In this document: in pieces, positions 27,347-36,297 of the stretch | Layout of the letters: the number at the start of each line of letters is the position of its first letter | How positions within the stretch are numbered: position 1 is the first letter of the stretch | Source of the DNA: Rhizomicrobium sp. | GTDB taxonomy: Bacteria; Pseudomonadota; Alphaproteobacteria; Micropepsales; Micropepsaceae | Assembly (NCBI GenBank): GCA_037200985.1 | Contig: JBBCGJ010000001.1 | Coordinates: 1,650,756 to 1,714,755, forward strand | Reading direction: 5' to 3' | DNA: 64,000 bases | Program-made: the position numbers and the translations under genes | The notes under the pieces: generated by a model | What the model was told of the DNA's origin: nothing | Seen by the model: only the letters and a program-made list of their open reading frames with translations | The model's database searches: none

Positions 27347-28248
27347 GCCGCCGCGGCCTTACGGATTTCGCCCAAGAACCAGTCGACGCCGCTGTCAGAG
27401 CCTTCGCGACGCACGGCGTAGACCGGGATGCGGTCCTGGAGGAAAGGCGTGGTGATCACCTGAAGGCCGAGACGTTTCGCCTGGCTCTTCGCCAGACGGA
27501 GCGGGCAGGTCGCGATCGCGTCGCTGGCCGATACGACGATCAGCGCGGTCAGCCAGCGCTGCACCGAGGCGGTAGACGCGATGTTATCGACCGGCGGCGC
27601 CCGGTTCTCGACGCCCTCCTCCAGTTGCGTGTCGGCGAAGACGTGGCCGGTCTTGAGCCAGGCCGGGTAGGAGATGCGGCCCTTGATCGCCGGATGGCCG
27701 CGGCGCGCGACGACGCAATAGCGGTCCTCGAACAGAAGCTCGGTGGCGAGGCCGTAGGCGACGGAGGGATAGCGGCCGATGGCGATATCCAGTTCGCCCC
27801 GGCGCACCGCATCGAGCGGCGAGCGGCGGCCATGGAACTGGACGGCGAACGAGGCCTTGGGCGCCCGCCGGCGGAACGCCGTCACGAGCTTTGCGCCCAT
27901 CAGCGCCGTGACGAATTCCGGCGCCGCGACGGCAAAGCGGCGCGCGCTGTGCGCGGGATCGAAGCCGGCCTCGCGTCCCAGCGTCTCGCCGGCCAGATCG
28001 ATCAGCGCGTCGATGCGCGGCGAAAGCTCGAGCGCGCGGCGCGTGGGCTCCAGCCCATGCGGGCGGCGGATGAAGAGCGGGTCGTCGAACAGGTCGCGCA
28101 GCCGGGAGAGCGCATGGCTGACCGCCGATTGGCTGAGGCCGAGCTCGCGGCCGACGGCGGTGGTGCGGCGCTGGCGCAGGAGGCCGCGGAAGACGAGCAG
28201 CAGGCCGCCGTCGATCCGCCGGATATTGTTGATGTCGATATCGGCCAT
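27343..28248 (-). CDS. LysR family transcriptional regulator
   Basis: 301 aa. The N-terminal winged HTH (about 5-65) shows [20 protein letters not shown] with DPLFIRR and GLEPTRRA, the LysR signature. The periplasmic-binding-like effector domain follows ([25 protein letters not shown]). It resembles the NodD/PcpR-type LysR subgroup in having [17 protein letters not shown] before the recognition helix. The ligand is unknown. It lies 49 bp downstream of lolD in the same direction and converges on the HicB-like gene. Confidence 0.9.
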   Translation of the reverse strand: MADIDINNIRRIDGGLLLVFRGLLRQRRTTAVGRELGLSQSAVSHALSRLRDLFDDPLFIRRPHGLEPTRRALELSPRIDALIDLAGETLGREAGFDPAHSARRFAVAAPEFVTALMGAKLVTAFRRRAPKASFAVQFHGRRSPLDAVRRGELDIAIGRYPSVAYGLATELLFEDRYCVVARRGHPAIKGRISYPAWLKTGHVFADTQLEEGVENRAPPVDNIASTASVQRWLTALIVVSASDAIATCPLRLAKSQAKRLGLQVITTPFLQDRIPVYAVRREGSDSGVDWFLGEIRKAAAA

Positions 28249-28297
28249 GGGTGAATTCAACCGCGCAAGCGGACCGAAGTCGACGGAATTCCGCGGC

Positions 28298-29002
28298 TCA
28301 GGCGGGCTGGCGCGCGCCGAGCTTGCCGCCATCGAGCAGCTTGCCCTCGTGCAGGATCAGGGCGCGGTCCATCCGGCCGGCGAGTTCGAGATTGTGCGTC
28401 GCGACCAGGGCGGCGAGGCCCTCGGAGCGCACCAGATCGACCAGCGCCTGGAAGACGCCGACGGCGGTGCGGGTGTCGAGATTGCCGGTCGGCTCGTCGG
28501 CCAGGAGGATCTTCGGCCGGTTGGCGAGGGCGCGGGCGATGGCGACGCGCTGCTGCTCGCCGCCGGACAGCTGCGAGGGGCGGTGCGTCAGCCGCTCGCC
28601 GAGGCCGAGATAGGTGAGGATGTGCTCGGCGTCGCGCTCGGCCTGCGCGCGCGGCCGTCCCGCGATGCGCTGGGGCATGACGACGTTCTCCAGCGCGCTG
28701 AATTCCGGGAGCAGATGATGCGCCTGATAGACGAAGCCGATCGTGTCGCGGCGGATGCGAGTGCGCTCGGCGTCGGGCAATGTCGAGGCCGCGACGCCGC
28801 CGATATAGACCTCGCCGCTGCTGGGCGCCTCGAGCAGGCCGGCCATGTGCAGCAGGGACGATTTGCCGGCGCCGGAGGGCCCGACCAGCGCGACCAGCTC
28901 GCCCTGGCGGAGCGTGCAATTCACGTCGCGGAACACTTCGAGCGTGGCGGGACCCTGGGTGTAGGTCCGCGTGACGTTTTCCAGGCGCAGCGCCTCACTC
29001 AT
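28298..29002 (-). CDS. lolD: lipoprotein-releasing system ATP-binding protein LolD
   Basis: 234 aa ABC ATPase. It powers LolCDE, which extracts outer-membrane lipoproteins from the inner membrane and hands them to LolA. Walker A is [14 protein letters not shown], the signature [15 protein letters not shown], Walker [13 protein letters not shown], and the H-loop LVATHNLE. The ATG overlaps the lolC stop by 8 bp. The frame continues upstream through lolC, but the [14 protein letters not shown] start matches the family. Confidence 0.94.
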   Translation of the reverse strand: MSEALRLENVTRTYTQGPATLEVFRDVNCTLRQGELVALVGPSGAGKSSLLHMAGLLEAPSSGEVYIGGVAASTLPDAERTRIRRDTIGFVYQAHHLLPEFSALENVVMPQRIAGRPRAQAERDAEHILTYLGLGERLTHRPSQLSGGEQQRVAIARALANRPKILLADEPTGNLDTRTAVGVFQALVDLVRSEGLAALVATHNLELAGRMDRALILHEGKLLDGGKLGARQPA

Positions 29003-30368
29003 AGCGCAGCACCTCCACCGGATCGAGGCGCGCGGCGCGCCACGCGGGATAGAGCGTGGCGAGGAACGACAGCCCCAGCGCCAGCACCACGGCGGCCGCG
29101 ACATCGCCGATTTCGATCCGGGCCGGCATCCGTTCGAGGAAATAGATCGTCGGATCGAACAGCGTCGTGCCGGTGATGTGCGACAGGAGCTGGCGGATGC
29201 TCTCGATGTTGGCACAGAACAGCGTGCCGACAGCAAGTCCGGTCGCGGTTCCTGCGATGCCGATGCTGGCGCCGGCGATGAAGAAGATGCGCGTGACCGC
29301 GCCACGCGTCGCCCCCATGGTGCGCAAGATGGCGATGTCGCCGGACTTGTCCTTCACCAGCATGATGAGGGTGGAGACGATGTTGAAGGCCGCGACCAGG
29401 GTGATGATCGCCAGGATCAGGAACATGACATTGGCCTCGACCTCCAGCGCCTGGAACAGGCTGGAGCTGATCGCCTGCCAGCTCAGCACGCGCGCGCTGG
29501 GACCCACGACGTCGCTCAAGGGCTTGAGCATGCGGTTCACGTCGTCGGGATTGGACACCATGACTTCCAGGCCGGTCACGCTGTCGCCCAGGTTGAAATA
29601 GAGCTGCGCCTCGTCCAGCGGCATGAAGACGAAGGTGGAATCGTATTCGCTCATGCCGATGTTGAAGGTGCCGGCCACCGTATAGGTCTTGATGCGCGGG
29701 GTGACGCCGAAGGGCGTGACGTTGCCGCGCGGCGCGATCAGGGTGATCGACCCACCCGGCCCGGTGCCGAGCTTGGCCGCGAGCCGCGCGCCGATGATCA
29801 CGCTGTCGCCGCCCTTGAACAGGGCGAGCGCATCGGGCGACAGCGAATTGGAGACCGCCGTCAGGCTCCTGAGGTCGCCGGCGCGGATGCCGCGCACGAC
29901 GACGCCGGGCGAGGTGCCGGCGCCGGAGGCCAGCGCCTGGCCGTCGACGATCGGCGCGACGTCGACCACGCCCGGAACGGCGCGCACCCGGGCGGCGATG
30001 GCGTCGAAATTCGCAAGGTTGCCGCCATAGCCCTGGACGATGGCATGGCCCTGCAGGCCCAGGATGCGCGCGAGCAGGTCGTGCCGAAAGCCGTTCATCA
30101 CCGACATCACGATGATGAGCGCGGCGACCGCCAGCGCGATCCCGGCGAGGGACAGGATCGAAATGAACGAGATGAACCCGTCCTTGCGCCGCGGGCGCAG
30201 GTAGCGGAACGCCACCATCCATTCGAAAGCCGCGAAGGGGTGGCCGGCCGCGGGACGCACCGCCGCTGCGCTTGGTGCCACGGCAAACGGTGGCAATTCG
30301 GTCGCCGCAAGTGCGGTGCCGGCGGCACGCGCCGCGCGCGGATCGAGCTCTGCGGGATGATCGACCAT
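28995..30368 (-). CDS. lolC: lipoprotein-releasing system permease LolC/LolE
   Basis: 457 aa. The single permease is typical of alphaproteobacteria, where one LolC/E protein forms the transporter with LolD. The N-terminal [20 protein letters not shown] motif begins at residue ~49. The first membrane helix follows ([20 protein letters not shown]), then a periplasmic MacB-like domain and three C-terminal helices with [20 protein letters not shown]. The 48 residues before FEWM are longer than usual. Internal GTGs ~28 and ~36 codons downstream are alternative starts. The ATG overlaps the upstream antitoxin stop (TGATG). Confidence 0.9.
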   Translation of the reverse strand: MVDHPAELDPRAARAAGTALAATELPPFAVAPSAAAVRPAAGHPFAAFEWMVAFRYLRPRRKDGFISFISILSLAGIALAVAALIIVMSVMNGFRHDLLARILGLQGHAIVQGYGGNLANFDAIAARVRAVPGVVDVAPIVDGQALASGAGTSPGVVVRGIRAGDLRSLTAVSNSLSPDALALFKGGDSVIIGARLAAKLGTGPGGSITLIAPRGNVTPFGVTPRIKTYTVAGTFNIGMSEYDSTFVFMPLDEAQLYFNLGDSVTGLEVMVSNPDDVNRMLKPLSDVVGPSARVLSWQAISSSLFQALEVEANVMFLILAIITLVAAFNIVSTLIMLVKDKSGDIAILRTMGATRGAVTRIFFIAGASIGIAGTATGLAVGTLFCANIESIRQLLSHITGTTLFDPTIYFLERMPARIEIGDVAAAVVLALGLSFLATLYPAWRAARLDPVEVLRYE

Positions 30369-30661
30369 CAGGCGGCAAGCTTCAGCTTGTAGCCGAGCGC
30401 GTTGACCACTTTGAGCACCGTCAGGAAACCCGGATTGCCGTCTTTGGACAACGCCTTGTAAAGACTTTCGCGGCCCAAGCCGGTCTTCCTGGCGATCTTC
30501 GCCATGCCTTTCGAGCGTGCCACGACACCCAGTCCGTGGGCGATCAGCGCGGGATCGCCGTCTTCGAAAATGGCATCGAGATAGTTCGCAACGTCCTCTT
30601 CGGTCTTGAGGTAGGCGGCGGAGTCATAGGGGCTGAGCTTCACTCTTGTCACTTTGGCCAT
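30368..30661 (-). CDS. HigA/COG3636-type addiction-module antidote, XRE fold
   Basis: 97 aa. Its partner is the overlapping RelE/HigB-like toxin upstream. It begins KVTRVKLSPYDSAAYLKTEE; the HTH is in GMAKIARKTGLGRESLYKAL followed by NPGFLTVLKVVNALG. This is the putative addiction-module antidote family that follows, rather than precedes, its toxin. It overlaps the toxin by 13 bp and lolC by 1 bp, which ties a plasmid-type module to an essential transport operon. Confidence 0.88.
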   Translation of the reverse strand: MAKVTRVKLSPYDSAAYLKTEEDVANYLDAIFEDGDPALIAHGLGVVARSKGMAKIARKTGLGRESLYKALSKDGNPGFLTVLKVVNALGYKLKLAA

Positions 30662-30957
30662 GTCGCCTTCACCGCTTCCATGAGTTCAAACGCCGTCACG
30701 ATGTCCCGTTCCTGCGTTTTCTTGTCACCGCCGGCCAGAAGCACGACGACTTCCTGCGCATGGCGAAAATAATAGGCACGATAGCCCGGACCGTGGTCGA
30801 TCCGCATTTCGAACAGACCCTTGCCGAGCGCCTTCACGTCTCCCGGATTTCCCAAGGCCAACCGGTCGAGCCGCTTGTTGATCCTGGTTCGCGCGACACT
30901 GTCGCGCAAACCGCCCAGCCACCTGGAAAACGTGTCTGTTTGAAGCAGACGGAGCAT
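30649..30957 (-). CDS. RelE/ParE superfamily (HigB-like, COG3657) toxin
   Basis: 102 aa. The compact RelE fold is recognisable in LQTDTFSRWLGGLRDSVART, the basic RINKRLDRLALGNPGDVKAL, and FEMRIDHGPGYRAYY ending LLAGGDKKTQERDI. These enzymes usually act as ribosome-dependent mRNA interferases. Toxin first, antitoxin second is the HigBA order. The ATG at 30957 directly abuts a 20-bp dyad, which leaves no room for an ordinary Shine-Dalgarno. The transcript may be leaderless or nearly so. Confidence 0.88.
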   Translation of the reverse strand: MLRLLQTDTFSRWLGGLRDSVARTRINKRLDRLALGNPGDVKALGKGLFEMRIDHGPGYRAYYFRHAQEVVVLLAGGDKKTQERDIVTAFELMEAVKATWPK

Positions 30958-30977
30958 TTGTATTCCGTAGGATACAA
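30958..30977. promoter_or_regulatory. dyad operator of the HigBA-like module
   Basis: TTGTAT and ATACAA form an inverted repeat with an 8-bp centre that ends exactly at the toxin start codon. A repressor dimer bound here would cover the toxin's transcription and translation start. The antitoxin with its HTH is the likely ligand. Confidence 0.5.
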
Positions 30978-31059
30978 CCGGTCAAGCCCGGCTTCGGTTG
31001 CAAATCGCCCCGATCCTTCTTACGAAACCCCGGTTAACAGAGCAATTCGCGAGAAATTC

Positions 31060-32616
31060 ATGGCACAGCGCGCCCTCAGCGTGTCCCGGACGACCGGCAA
31101 CCGGTCGACCTTCGCCCAATGGTACCAGGCCGTGGTGCGCGAGGCCGACATGGCGGAGCCGTCGCCGGTGCGCGGCGCCATGGTCATCAAGCCCTGGGGC
31201 TTCGGCACCTGGGAGGAGATGCAGCGCGATCTCGACCGCCGGATCAAGGAAACCGGACACGAGAACGCCTATTTCCCGCTGTTCATCCCGCTCTCCTTCA
31301 TCGCCAAGGAGGCCGAGCATGTCGAAGGCTTCGCCAAGGAGATGGCGGTCGTCACCCATCACCGGCTCAAGAATATCGACGGCAAGCTGGTTCCCGATCC
31401 GGAGGCGAAGCTCGAAGAGCCCTATATCGTGCGGCCGACCTCGGAGACCATCATCGGCGATGCCTTCTCACGCTGGGTCAAGAGCCATCGCGACCTGCCC
31501 CTGCTGATCAATCAGTGGGCCAATGTGGTGCGCTGGGAGCTGCGCCCGCGCCTGTTCCTGCGCACGACCGAATTCCTCTGGCAGGAGGGCCATACCGCGC
31601 ACGCCAACCAGGCGGAGGCGGTCGAGGAGACCATGCGGATGCTCGAAGTCTATCGCGCCTTCTCCGAGGAGACGCTGGCGGTGCCGGTGATCTCGGGCGA
31701 GAAGCCGGAGAACGAGCGCTTCCCGGGCGCGGTCGCGACCTATTCCATCGAGGCGATGATGCAGGACGGCAAAGCCCTGCAGGCCGGCACCTCGCACTAT
31801 CTCGGCACGCATTTCGCCGAGGCGCAGAATATCCGCTTCCAGAACGACGCGGGCGAGCTTTCCTTCTGCCACACGACGAGCTGGGGGCTTTCGACCCGCA
31901 TGGTCGGCGGGGTGATCATGACCCATGGCGACGACGACGGATTGCGCCTGCCGCCGGCGATCGCGCCGCGCCAGGTCGTGATCGTGCCGATGCTGCGCGA
32001 CAAGCCGGAAGACGCCCAGGTGCTGGAATTCGCCGAAGGCCTGGCGACCGCGCTGAAGGCCGAGCGCGCCTTCGACGAGCGGCTGCGCGTTCTCGTGGAC
32101 AAGCGGGCGACCAAGTCGGCCGACAAACGCTGGAACTGGGTGCGCCGCGGGGCGCCGGTCATCGTGGAGATCGGCGCGCGCGACGCGGCGAGCGGAACGG
32201 TGACGTTCATGCGCCGGGACGCCTTGCGGGACGGTGACAAGGTCAAAAGCCACGCCCTGCCGCGCGACGAATTCGTGGCGATGGTTCCGGTCCTGCTGGC
32301 CGAGATCCAGGCGACGCTCTTCAAGGAAGCCAAGGCGCGGCTGGACGCGAACATCAAGACCGACATCGGGACCTGGGACGAGCTTGCGGCCTATTTCGGC
32401 GCGGCCGGCGAGGACGACAATGACGAGTTCAAGGGCTGGGTACGGGCGCCGTGGTGCAAGGCGAGCGGCGCGGAGCTGGAGGCGATCGACGCCAAGCTGA
32501 AGACGCTGAAGCTCACCCTGCGCAACGCGCCGATGGATCAGCCGGCGACGTTCGGGCCGTGCATCTTCACGGGCAGGCCGGGCGTGGAAGAGGTGTTGAT
32601 CGCGCGGGCGTACTAA
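31060..32616 (+). CDS. proS: prolyl-tRNA synthetase, archaeal/eukaryal type
   Basis: 518 aa class II aaRS charging tRNA-Pro. The sequence follows the archaeal/eukaryal form: VIKPWGFGTWEEMQRDLDRR, KETGHENAYFPLFIP, IVRPTSETIIGDAFSRWVKS, motif 2 RTTEFLWQEGHTAHA, motif 3 TRMVGGVIMTHGDDDGL, no inserted editing domain, and the hallmark C-terminal tyrosine (IARAY). The C-terminal zinc-like domain keeps only two cysteines (PWC and GPC) of the usual cluster. Most alphaproteobacteria use the short bacterial form, so this copy may be transferred. The ATG at 31060 matches the MAQRALSVSRT start; the open frame above it covers the toxin gene. Confidence 0.93.
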   Translation: MAQRALSVSRTTGNRSTFAQWYQAVVREADMAEPSPVRGAMVIKPWGFGTWEEMQRDLDRRIKETGHENAYFPLFIPLSFIAKEAEHVEGFAKEMAVVTHHRLKNIDGKLVPDPEAKLEEPYIVRPTSETIIGDAFSRWVKSHRDLPLLINQWANVVRWELRPRLFLRTTEFLWQEGHTAHANQAEAVEETMRMLEVYRAFSEETLAVPVISGEKPENERFPGAVATYSIEAMMQDGKALQAGTSHYLGTHFAEAQNIRFQNDAGELSFCHTTSWGLSTRMVGGVIMTHGDDDGLRLPPAIAPRQVVIVPMLRDKPEDAQVLEFAEGLATALKAERAFDERLRVLVDKRATKSADKRWNWVRRGAPVIVEIGARDAASGTVTFMRRDALRDGDKVKSHALPRDEFVAMVPVLLAEIQATLFKEAKARLDANIKTDIGTWDELAAYFGAAGEDDNDEFKGWVRAPWCKASGAELEAIDAKLKTLKLTLRNAPMDQPATFGPCIFTGRPGVEEVLIARAY

Positions 32617-32621
32617 ACCCG

Positions 32622-32750
32622 ATTGTCACGGCCCGCGAATGCGGGCCATCCAGTTGGGTTCGCGAGCAGGTTCGCGAGATCGCATCGCGCGCAAGTCCGA
32701 AGAGCGTACCGCTATCACCCGGGTGGCCCGCATTCGCGGGCCATGACAAT
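32622..32750. repeat. MITE-like element with 27-bp terminal inverted repeats, copy 1
   Basis: The ends 32622-32648 and 32724-32750 are inverted repeats matching at 26 of 27 positions. Each arm is itself a hairpin (GGCCCGC-gaat-GCGGGCC). The 129-bp unit follows proS and is succeeded by a run of seven T, so the last arm can serve as the proS terminator. A related unit lies at 50129-50228. Short open frames inside, giving peptides like WPANAGHPG, are by-products of the repeat and not genes. Confidence 0.75.
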
Positions 32751-32778
32751 GTTTTTTTGTTATTTGCCCACTGTTTCG

Positions 32779-34413
32779 CTACCGCCCCACCGGAACCATC
32801 GCAGCCATGGGCGTGCGGTCGGGCATGGCGTCGATCAGCGCTTCGATGTCCACCGGCGGCGCATGGTCGATGCCGCTGCCTCTCGCATGCGCGTTCAGCT
32901 CGGCGATGCTGAAGCCCATCTGCAGATCGTAGGTCCGGTCGGACTGGTTGCGCAGGCGCTGCTCGGCCTCGTACCAGCGCTGCTTCGCCTTGCCGTCGGT
33001 GCAGCTCTGGCGCTCGTCGCCGTCGGCGCCCCAGCGCAGCTCGACGCAGTGATAGGGATCGAAGGAGAGCGCGAAGAGGCGCTTGGCCATGTCGTCGAAG
33101 GTCATCGCCACCGGCCGTTTCGACGAGTTGAGATAGGTGATGGTGCAGGCCTGGCTCTGCTGCGCATAGGCGCGCCGCAGGTCGTCTTTGAGGAAATTGC
33201 CGTCATAGACGATGCGCGGGTCGCGCTTGACCCACAGGTCGATCATCTGGGCCATGTCCTTGTAGAACTGGACGAAGGCGGCCTTGATGCGCGCGTCGCG
33301 CGAGGGCGTGGAATAGGTCTCCCATTCCAGGTTCTCCGAGCCGTAGATGTTGTCCGGCAGGCGTTCGGGATGCGGCTTGACCGCGATGCCGTCCTTGAGG
33401 TCGAGGTCCACATACTGCGCGCGGTCGTTCAGGTCGTTGCACAAGGTCTTCATCGTCGCCTTGAGCTCATAGACCGGATTGAAATCCATGCGCCCGCCCG
33501 AAACCGCGACGCGGACATATTCATAAAATCCCAGTTCCTCGCCATTGTAGAGGAACCGCGCTTTCTTCACGTCCATCTTCGGGTTGGGCTCGGTGCCGGT
33601 ATACTGGACGAGCGAGAAGTCGCCGATCTGGTCGTTCTCGGCATAGGCGAGACGGCCGCCGATCAGATGGCCGGCGGGATCGCGATGGGCGCCGACCAGC
33701 ATGAACGGCCGCCAGTTCTTCAGCCCGCCGCCGAGCCGCACCGGGCTCTGGCCGAACTGCGCGCCATAGACGCTGCGGGTGATGGTGAAATCGGGGTGCG
33801 CGTCCATGTAGTAGATGCGGCCGTCGTCGTCGACCTTCCAGACGATGCCGACATGGCCGTTCACGTCGTAGACCACGGAACCGGGGTGGATCGAGCCGGG
33901 CTGCAAGGCCGGCGAATAGAAGTCCGACAGCACGCCGCGGCGCTCGGCGGCATCGGTCCGGTAGGTGCCGGAGAACACTGTGTCGATCATCTGGCGCAGG
34001 GCGGCGGGGCCGTCGATGCCCTGCCCGCGGTCGACGATGTCGTGACGTCCCGTGGCCCGGTTGGCGGCCTTGGTGTAGCGCAGGTCCCCGCCCTCCCCGC
34101 TGACGCCGTCGACATAGCCGAAGGGCAGGCCGTTCTTCCAGGCGTAGTAGCCGCGCAGGAGATAGGGAAGCTTGGCGCAGTCGACGTCGATGTCGATGAA
34201 GCGCTGGTCGGTCTTGCGGTAGGGATTGGCCTCGTCGCGCAGGCAGCTCTCCGAGGAGCTGCAATTGCTGGCGCCCAGGGCCGCCACGAACCTGCCGAAT
34301 CCCGCCTCGTCCTCCGCCGTCCAATGGTCGCGGACGATGCGCCATTGGCCGGCCGCCTCGGCACCGCCGGCACCCAGCCACAGCACAATCATCGCAAGCA
34401 AAACCGCGCGCAT
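32779..34413 (-). CDS. secreted papain-like (NlpC/P60- or CHAP-like) protein, function unknown
   Basis: 544 aa. A signal peptide (MRAVLLAMIVLWLGAGGAEA) is followed by a domain at ~25-270. There a Cys in DCAKLPYLLRGYYAWKNGLPF and a His in SVVYDVNGHVGIVWKVDDDG, followed by YYMDAHPDF, have the order and setting of a papain-like Cys-His pair. The second half (~280-540) is helical and charged and carries three Cys, including QACTITYL, HCVELRW and RQSCTDG. A cell-wall or protein-processing role is possible but unproven. The start at 34413 is chosen because it opens the signal peptide. Confidence 0.7.
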   Translation of the reverse strand: MRAVLLAMIVLWLGAGGAEAAGQWRIVRDHWTAEDEAGFGRFVAALGASNCSSSESCLRDEANPYRKTDQRFIDIDVDCAKLPYLLRGYYAWKNGLPFGYVDGVSGEGGDLRYTKAANRATGRHDIVDRGQGIDGPAALRQMIDTVFSGTYRTDAAERRGVLSDFYSPALQPGSIHPGSVVYDVNGHVGIVWKVDDDGRIYYMDAHPDFTITRSVYGAQFGQSPVRLGGGLKNWRPFMLVGAHRDPAGHLIGGRLAYAENDQIGDFSLVQYTGTEPNPKMDVKKARFLYNGEELGFYEYVRVAVSGGRMDFNPVYELKATMKTLCNDLNDRAQYVDLDLKDGIAVKPHPERLPDNIYGSENLEWETYSTPSRDARIKAAFVQFYKDMAQMIDLWVKRDPRIVYDGNFLKDDLRRAYAQQSQACTITYLNSSKRPVAMTFDDMAKRLFALSFDPYHCVELRWGADGDERQSCTDGKAKQRWYEAEQRLRNQSDRTYDLQMGFSIAELNAHARGSGIDHAPPVDIEALIDAMPDRTPMAAMVPVGR

Positions 34414-34770
34414 AGCCCCTCGACCCTTATCCGCCACCACGCTCCCGGCGCAGCCCAGCCCTGTCAAGGCAACGCCGCAAACGGGGGCGAAGGTCCGCCC
34501 GCGGCGCGCTCAACCTCGGCATTCGCGGAAGTTGGTGTGGCTGACATTTTCTTGCGCAGATTTCTTGTCAGTTTGCGAGATATTTCGTGACAGGCAGCGC
34601 GAATTCCAGTATGAACCTGCACCACGACGAACAAAAAAGCGCTTTTTAGAGCGGCCAAGTTCGGGGAGCATAACCGCGAAGGCGGATGAAAGGCCGGGCG
34701 ACCGGCCTTTCGCATTTTCAGAACATCCGGCAACGATGGACCCAGCGACTCTCTCGCTGGGGGCTTTGGG
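34414..34770 (+). promoter_or_regulatory. structured 5' leader of a purine permease; candidate riboswitch or translational control element
   Basis: This 357-bp gap holds no gene. Its last ~100 bases fold into three consecutive hairpins. The first is a 4-bp stem at 34674-34685. The second is a perfect 10-bp stem at 34688-34711 closed by a GCGA (GNRA) tetraloop. The third is a perfect 8-bp stem at 34741-34761 whose 3' arm runs into the GGGGG Shine-Dalgarno (34759-34763) of the permease. A perfect palindrome AAAAAGCGCTTTTT lies at 34634-34647. A purine or xanthine sensor, or simple structure-based control, are both possible. No known riboswitch consensus was matched. Confidence 0.45.
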
Positions 34771-36063
34771 ATGTTCGAACGGGTGTTCGCGCTGCATGCG
34801 CATGGCACGACGGCGCGCCGCGAACTTGTCGCTGGGGCAACGACCTTCCTGACCATGGCCTATATCATGTTCGTGAACCCGCAGATCCTGGCGCGGGCGG
34901 GCATGGATCCGGGCGCGGTGTTCATGGCGACCTGCGTCGCCTCCGCCGCCACGACGCTTCTGATGGGCCTCTACGCGAACCTGCCGGTGGCGCTGGCGCC
35001 GGGGATGGGGCTGAACGCCTATTTCGCCTTCACCGTCGTACCGGCGCTGGGCGGCGACTGGCGCCTGGCGCTTGGCTGCGTGTTCCTGTCGGGCATCCTG
35101 TTCGTGATCGTCTCGATCACGCCCGCGCGCGAATGGCTGATCAATGCGATCCCGCAAAACCTCAAGCTCGCCATCGCGGCGGGAATCGGATTCTTCCTGG
35201 CGCTCATCGGATTCGAGAACGCCGGAATCGCGGTGGCGAGCCCCGCGACGCTGCTCCAGCAGGGCGTGCTGACCGATCCCAAGGTGCTGATCGCGGCCGC
35301 CGCCTTCGTGCTGATGTTCGCGCTGGCGGCGGGACGGATCGTGGGCGCGGTGCTGATCGCCATCGTGGCGGCGACGCTGGCGGCGGTGCTGCTGCATCTG
35401 GAGCCGGTGCCGTCGATCCTGGCCCTGCCGCCGTCGCCGGCGCCGACCCTGTTTCAGATGACGTTCAGCGGCGTGTCGGGCGGCGCGATCGCGACCGCGG
35501 TGTTCGCCTTCCTGCTGATCGACATGCTGGACACGTCGGGCACGCTGGCGGCGGTGGCGCAGCAGGCGAGGCTGCTGGAGCCGGACGGGCGGCTGAAGAA
35601 TGCGCGGCGGGCGCTGACCGCGGACGCCGTCGGCACCATGATCGGCGCCGCCCTCGGCACCTCGCCGGTCACGGCCTATATCGAGAGCGCGGCGGGGGTG
35701 CAGGCGGGCGGGCGCACCGGCCTGACCGCCGCGGTGGTGGCGGTGCTGTTCCTGCTGAGCCTGTTCTTCGCGCCGCTGGCGGGCGCGGTGCCCGCCTATG
35801 CGACGGCGCCGGCGCTGGTCTTCGTGGCCGCGCTGATGGCCAGGGGCCTGAAGGAGATCGACTGGGACGACATGACGGAAGCGGCCCCTGCCCTCGTCAC
35901 CGCGCTCGCCATTCCCTTCACCTATTCGATCGCCGGCGGTATGGGAATCGGCTTCATCGCCTATGCGGCGATCAAGATCGTGTCGGGGCGCTGGCGCGAC
36001 GTGAACGCGGCGGTGGCGATCATCGCCGTCGCGTTCGCGGCGAAAATCGCGCTGGCCGGCTGA
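34771..36063 (+). CDS. NCS2/AzgA-type purine permease
   Basis: 430 aa polytopic transporter of the AzgA branch (adenine/guanine/hypoxanthine:proton symport). The opening FERVFALHAHGTTARRELVA, GATTFLTMAYIMFVNPQIL and PVALAPGMGLNAYFAFTVV are diagnostic. FLLIDMLDTSGTL and GTSPVTAYIESAAGVQAGGR mark the substrate-site helices. About 12-14 membrane segments are visible. Substrate within the purines is not decided. It follows the structured leader and converges on the DUF1467 gene, with no gap between the stops. Confidence 0.92.
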   Translation: MFERVFALHAHGTTARRELVAGATTFLTMAYIMFVNPQILARAGMDPGAVFMATCVASAATTLLMGLYANLPVALAPGMGLNAYFAFTVVPALGGDWRLALGCVFLSGILFVIVSITPAREWLINAIPQNLKLAIAAGIGFFLALIGFENAGIAVASPATLLQQGVLTDPKVLIAAAAFVLMFALAAGRIVGAVLIAIVAATLAAVLLHLEPVPSILALPPSPAPTLFQMTFSGVSGGAIATAVFAFLLIDMLDTSGTLAAVAQQARLLEPDGRLKNARRALTADAVGTMIGAALGTSPVTAYIESAAGVQAGGRTGLTAAVVAVLFLLSLFFAPLAGAVPAYATAPALVFVAALMARGLKEIDWDDMTEAAPALVTALAIPFTYSIAGGMGIGFIAYAAIKIVSGRWRDVNAAVAIIAVAFAAKIALAG

Positions 36064-36297
36064 CTACAGGTCGAGCACCTTGAACGCGATCAGCAGGTAG
36101 AACACGACCCAGAGCACCGCCGCGATGCCGGTGGCCAGCAGAGCCTTGCGGCCGAGCATGGGGGTCAGCGGGGCGCCGGATTCGGGGTCGGTCTCGGCGC
36201 CGAGGCCGACCGGCAGGAGGCAGAACAGCGACAGGAACCAGAGGATCGCATACGTGGCGAACAGCACCACACCATGGATGAACGAGACGATGGTCAC
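36064..36297 (-). CDS. DUF1467 family membrane protein
   Basis: 77 aa with two membrane helices (GVVLFATYAILWFLSLFCLL and LLATGIAAVLWVVFYLLIAF) and the loop GAETDPESGAPLTPMLGRKA. This matches the alphaproteobacterial DUF1467 family of unknown function. It starts with GTG overlapping the mce stop (GTGA). mce followed by DUF1467 is a common alphaproteobacterial pair. Confidence 0.9.
   Translation of the reverse strand: MTIVSFIHGVVLFATYAILWFLSLFCLLPVGLGAETDPESGAPLTPMLGRKALLATGIAAVLWVVFYLLIAFKVLDL

Noticed and set aside
32567..32749. 60-codon frame within the repeat after proS
   Set aside because: It is a translation of the palindromic repeat and appears wherever such elements lie.
34686..36083. 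465-codon frame overlapping the purine permease
   Set aside because: Out-of-frame Gly/Arg-rich shadow; the permease frame has all family motifs and the ribosome-binding site.
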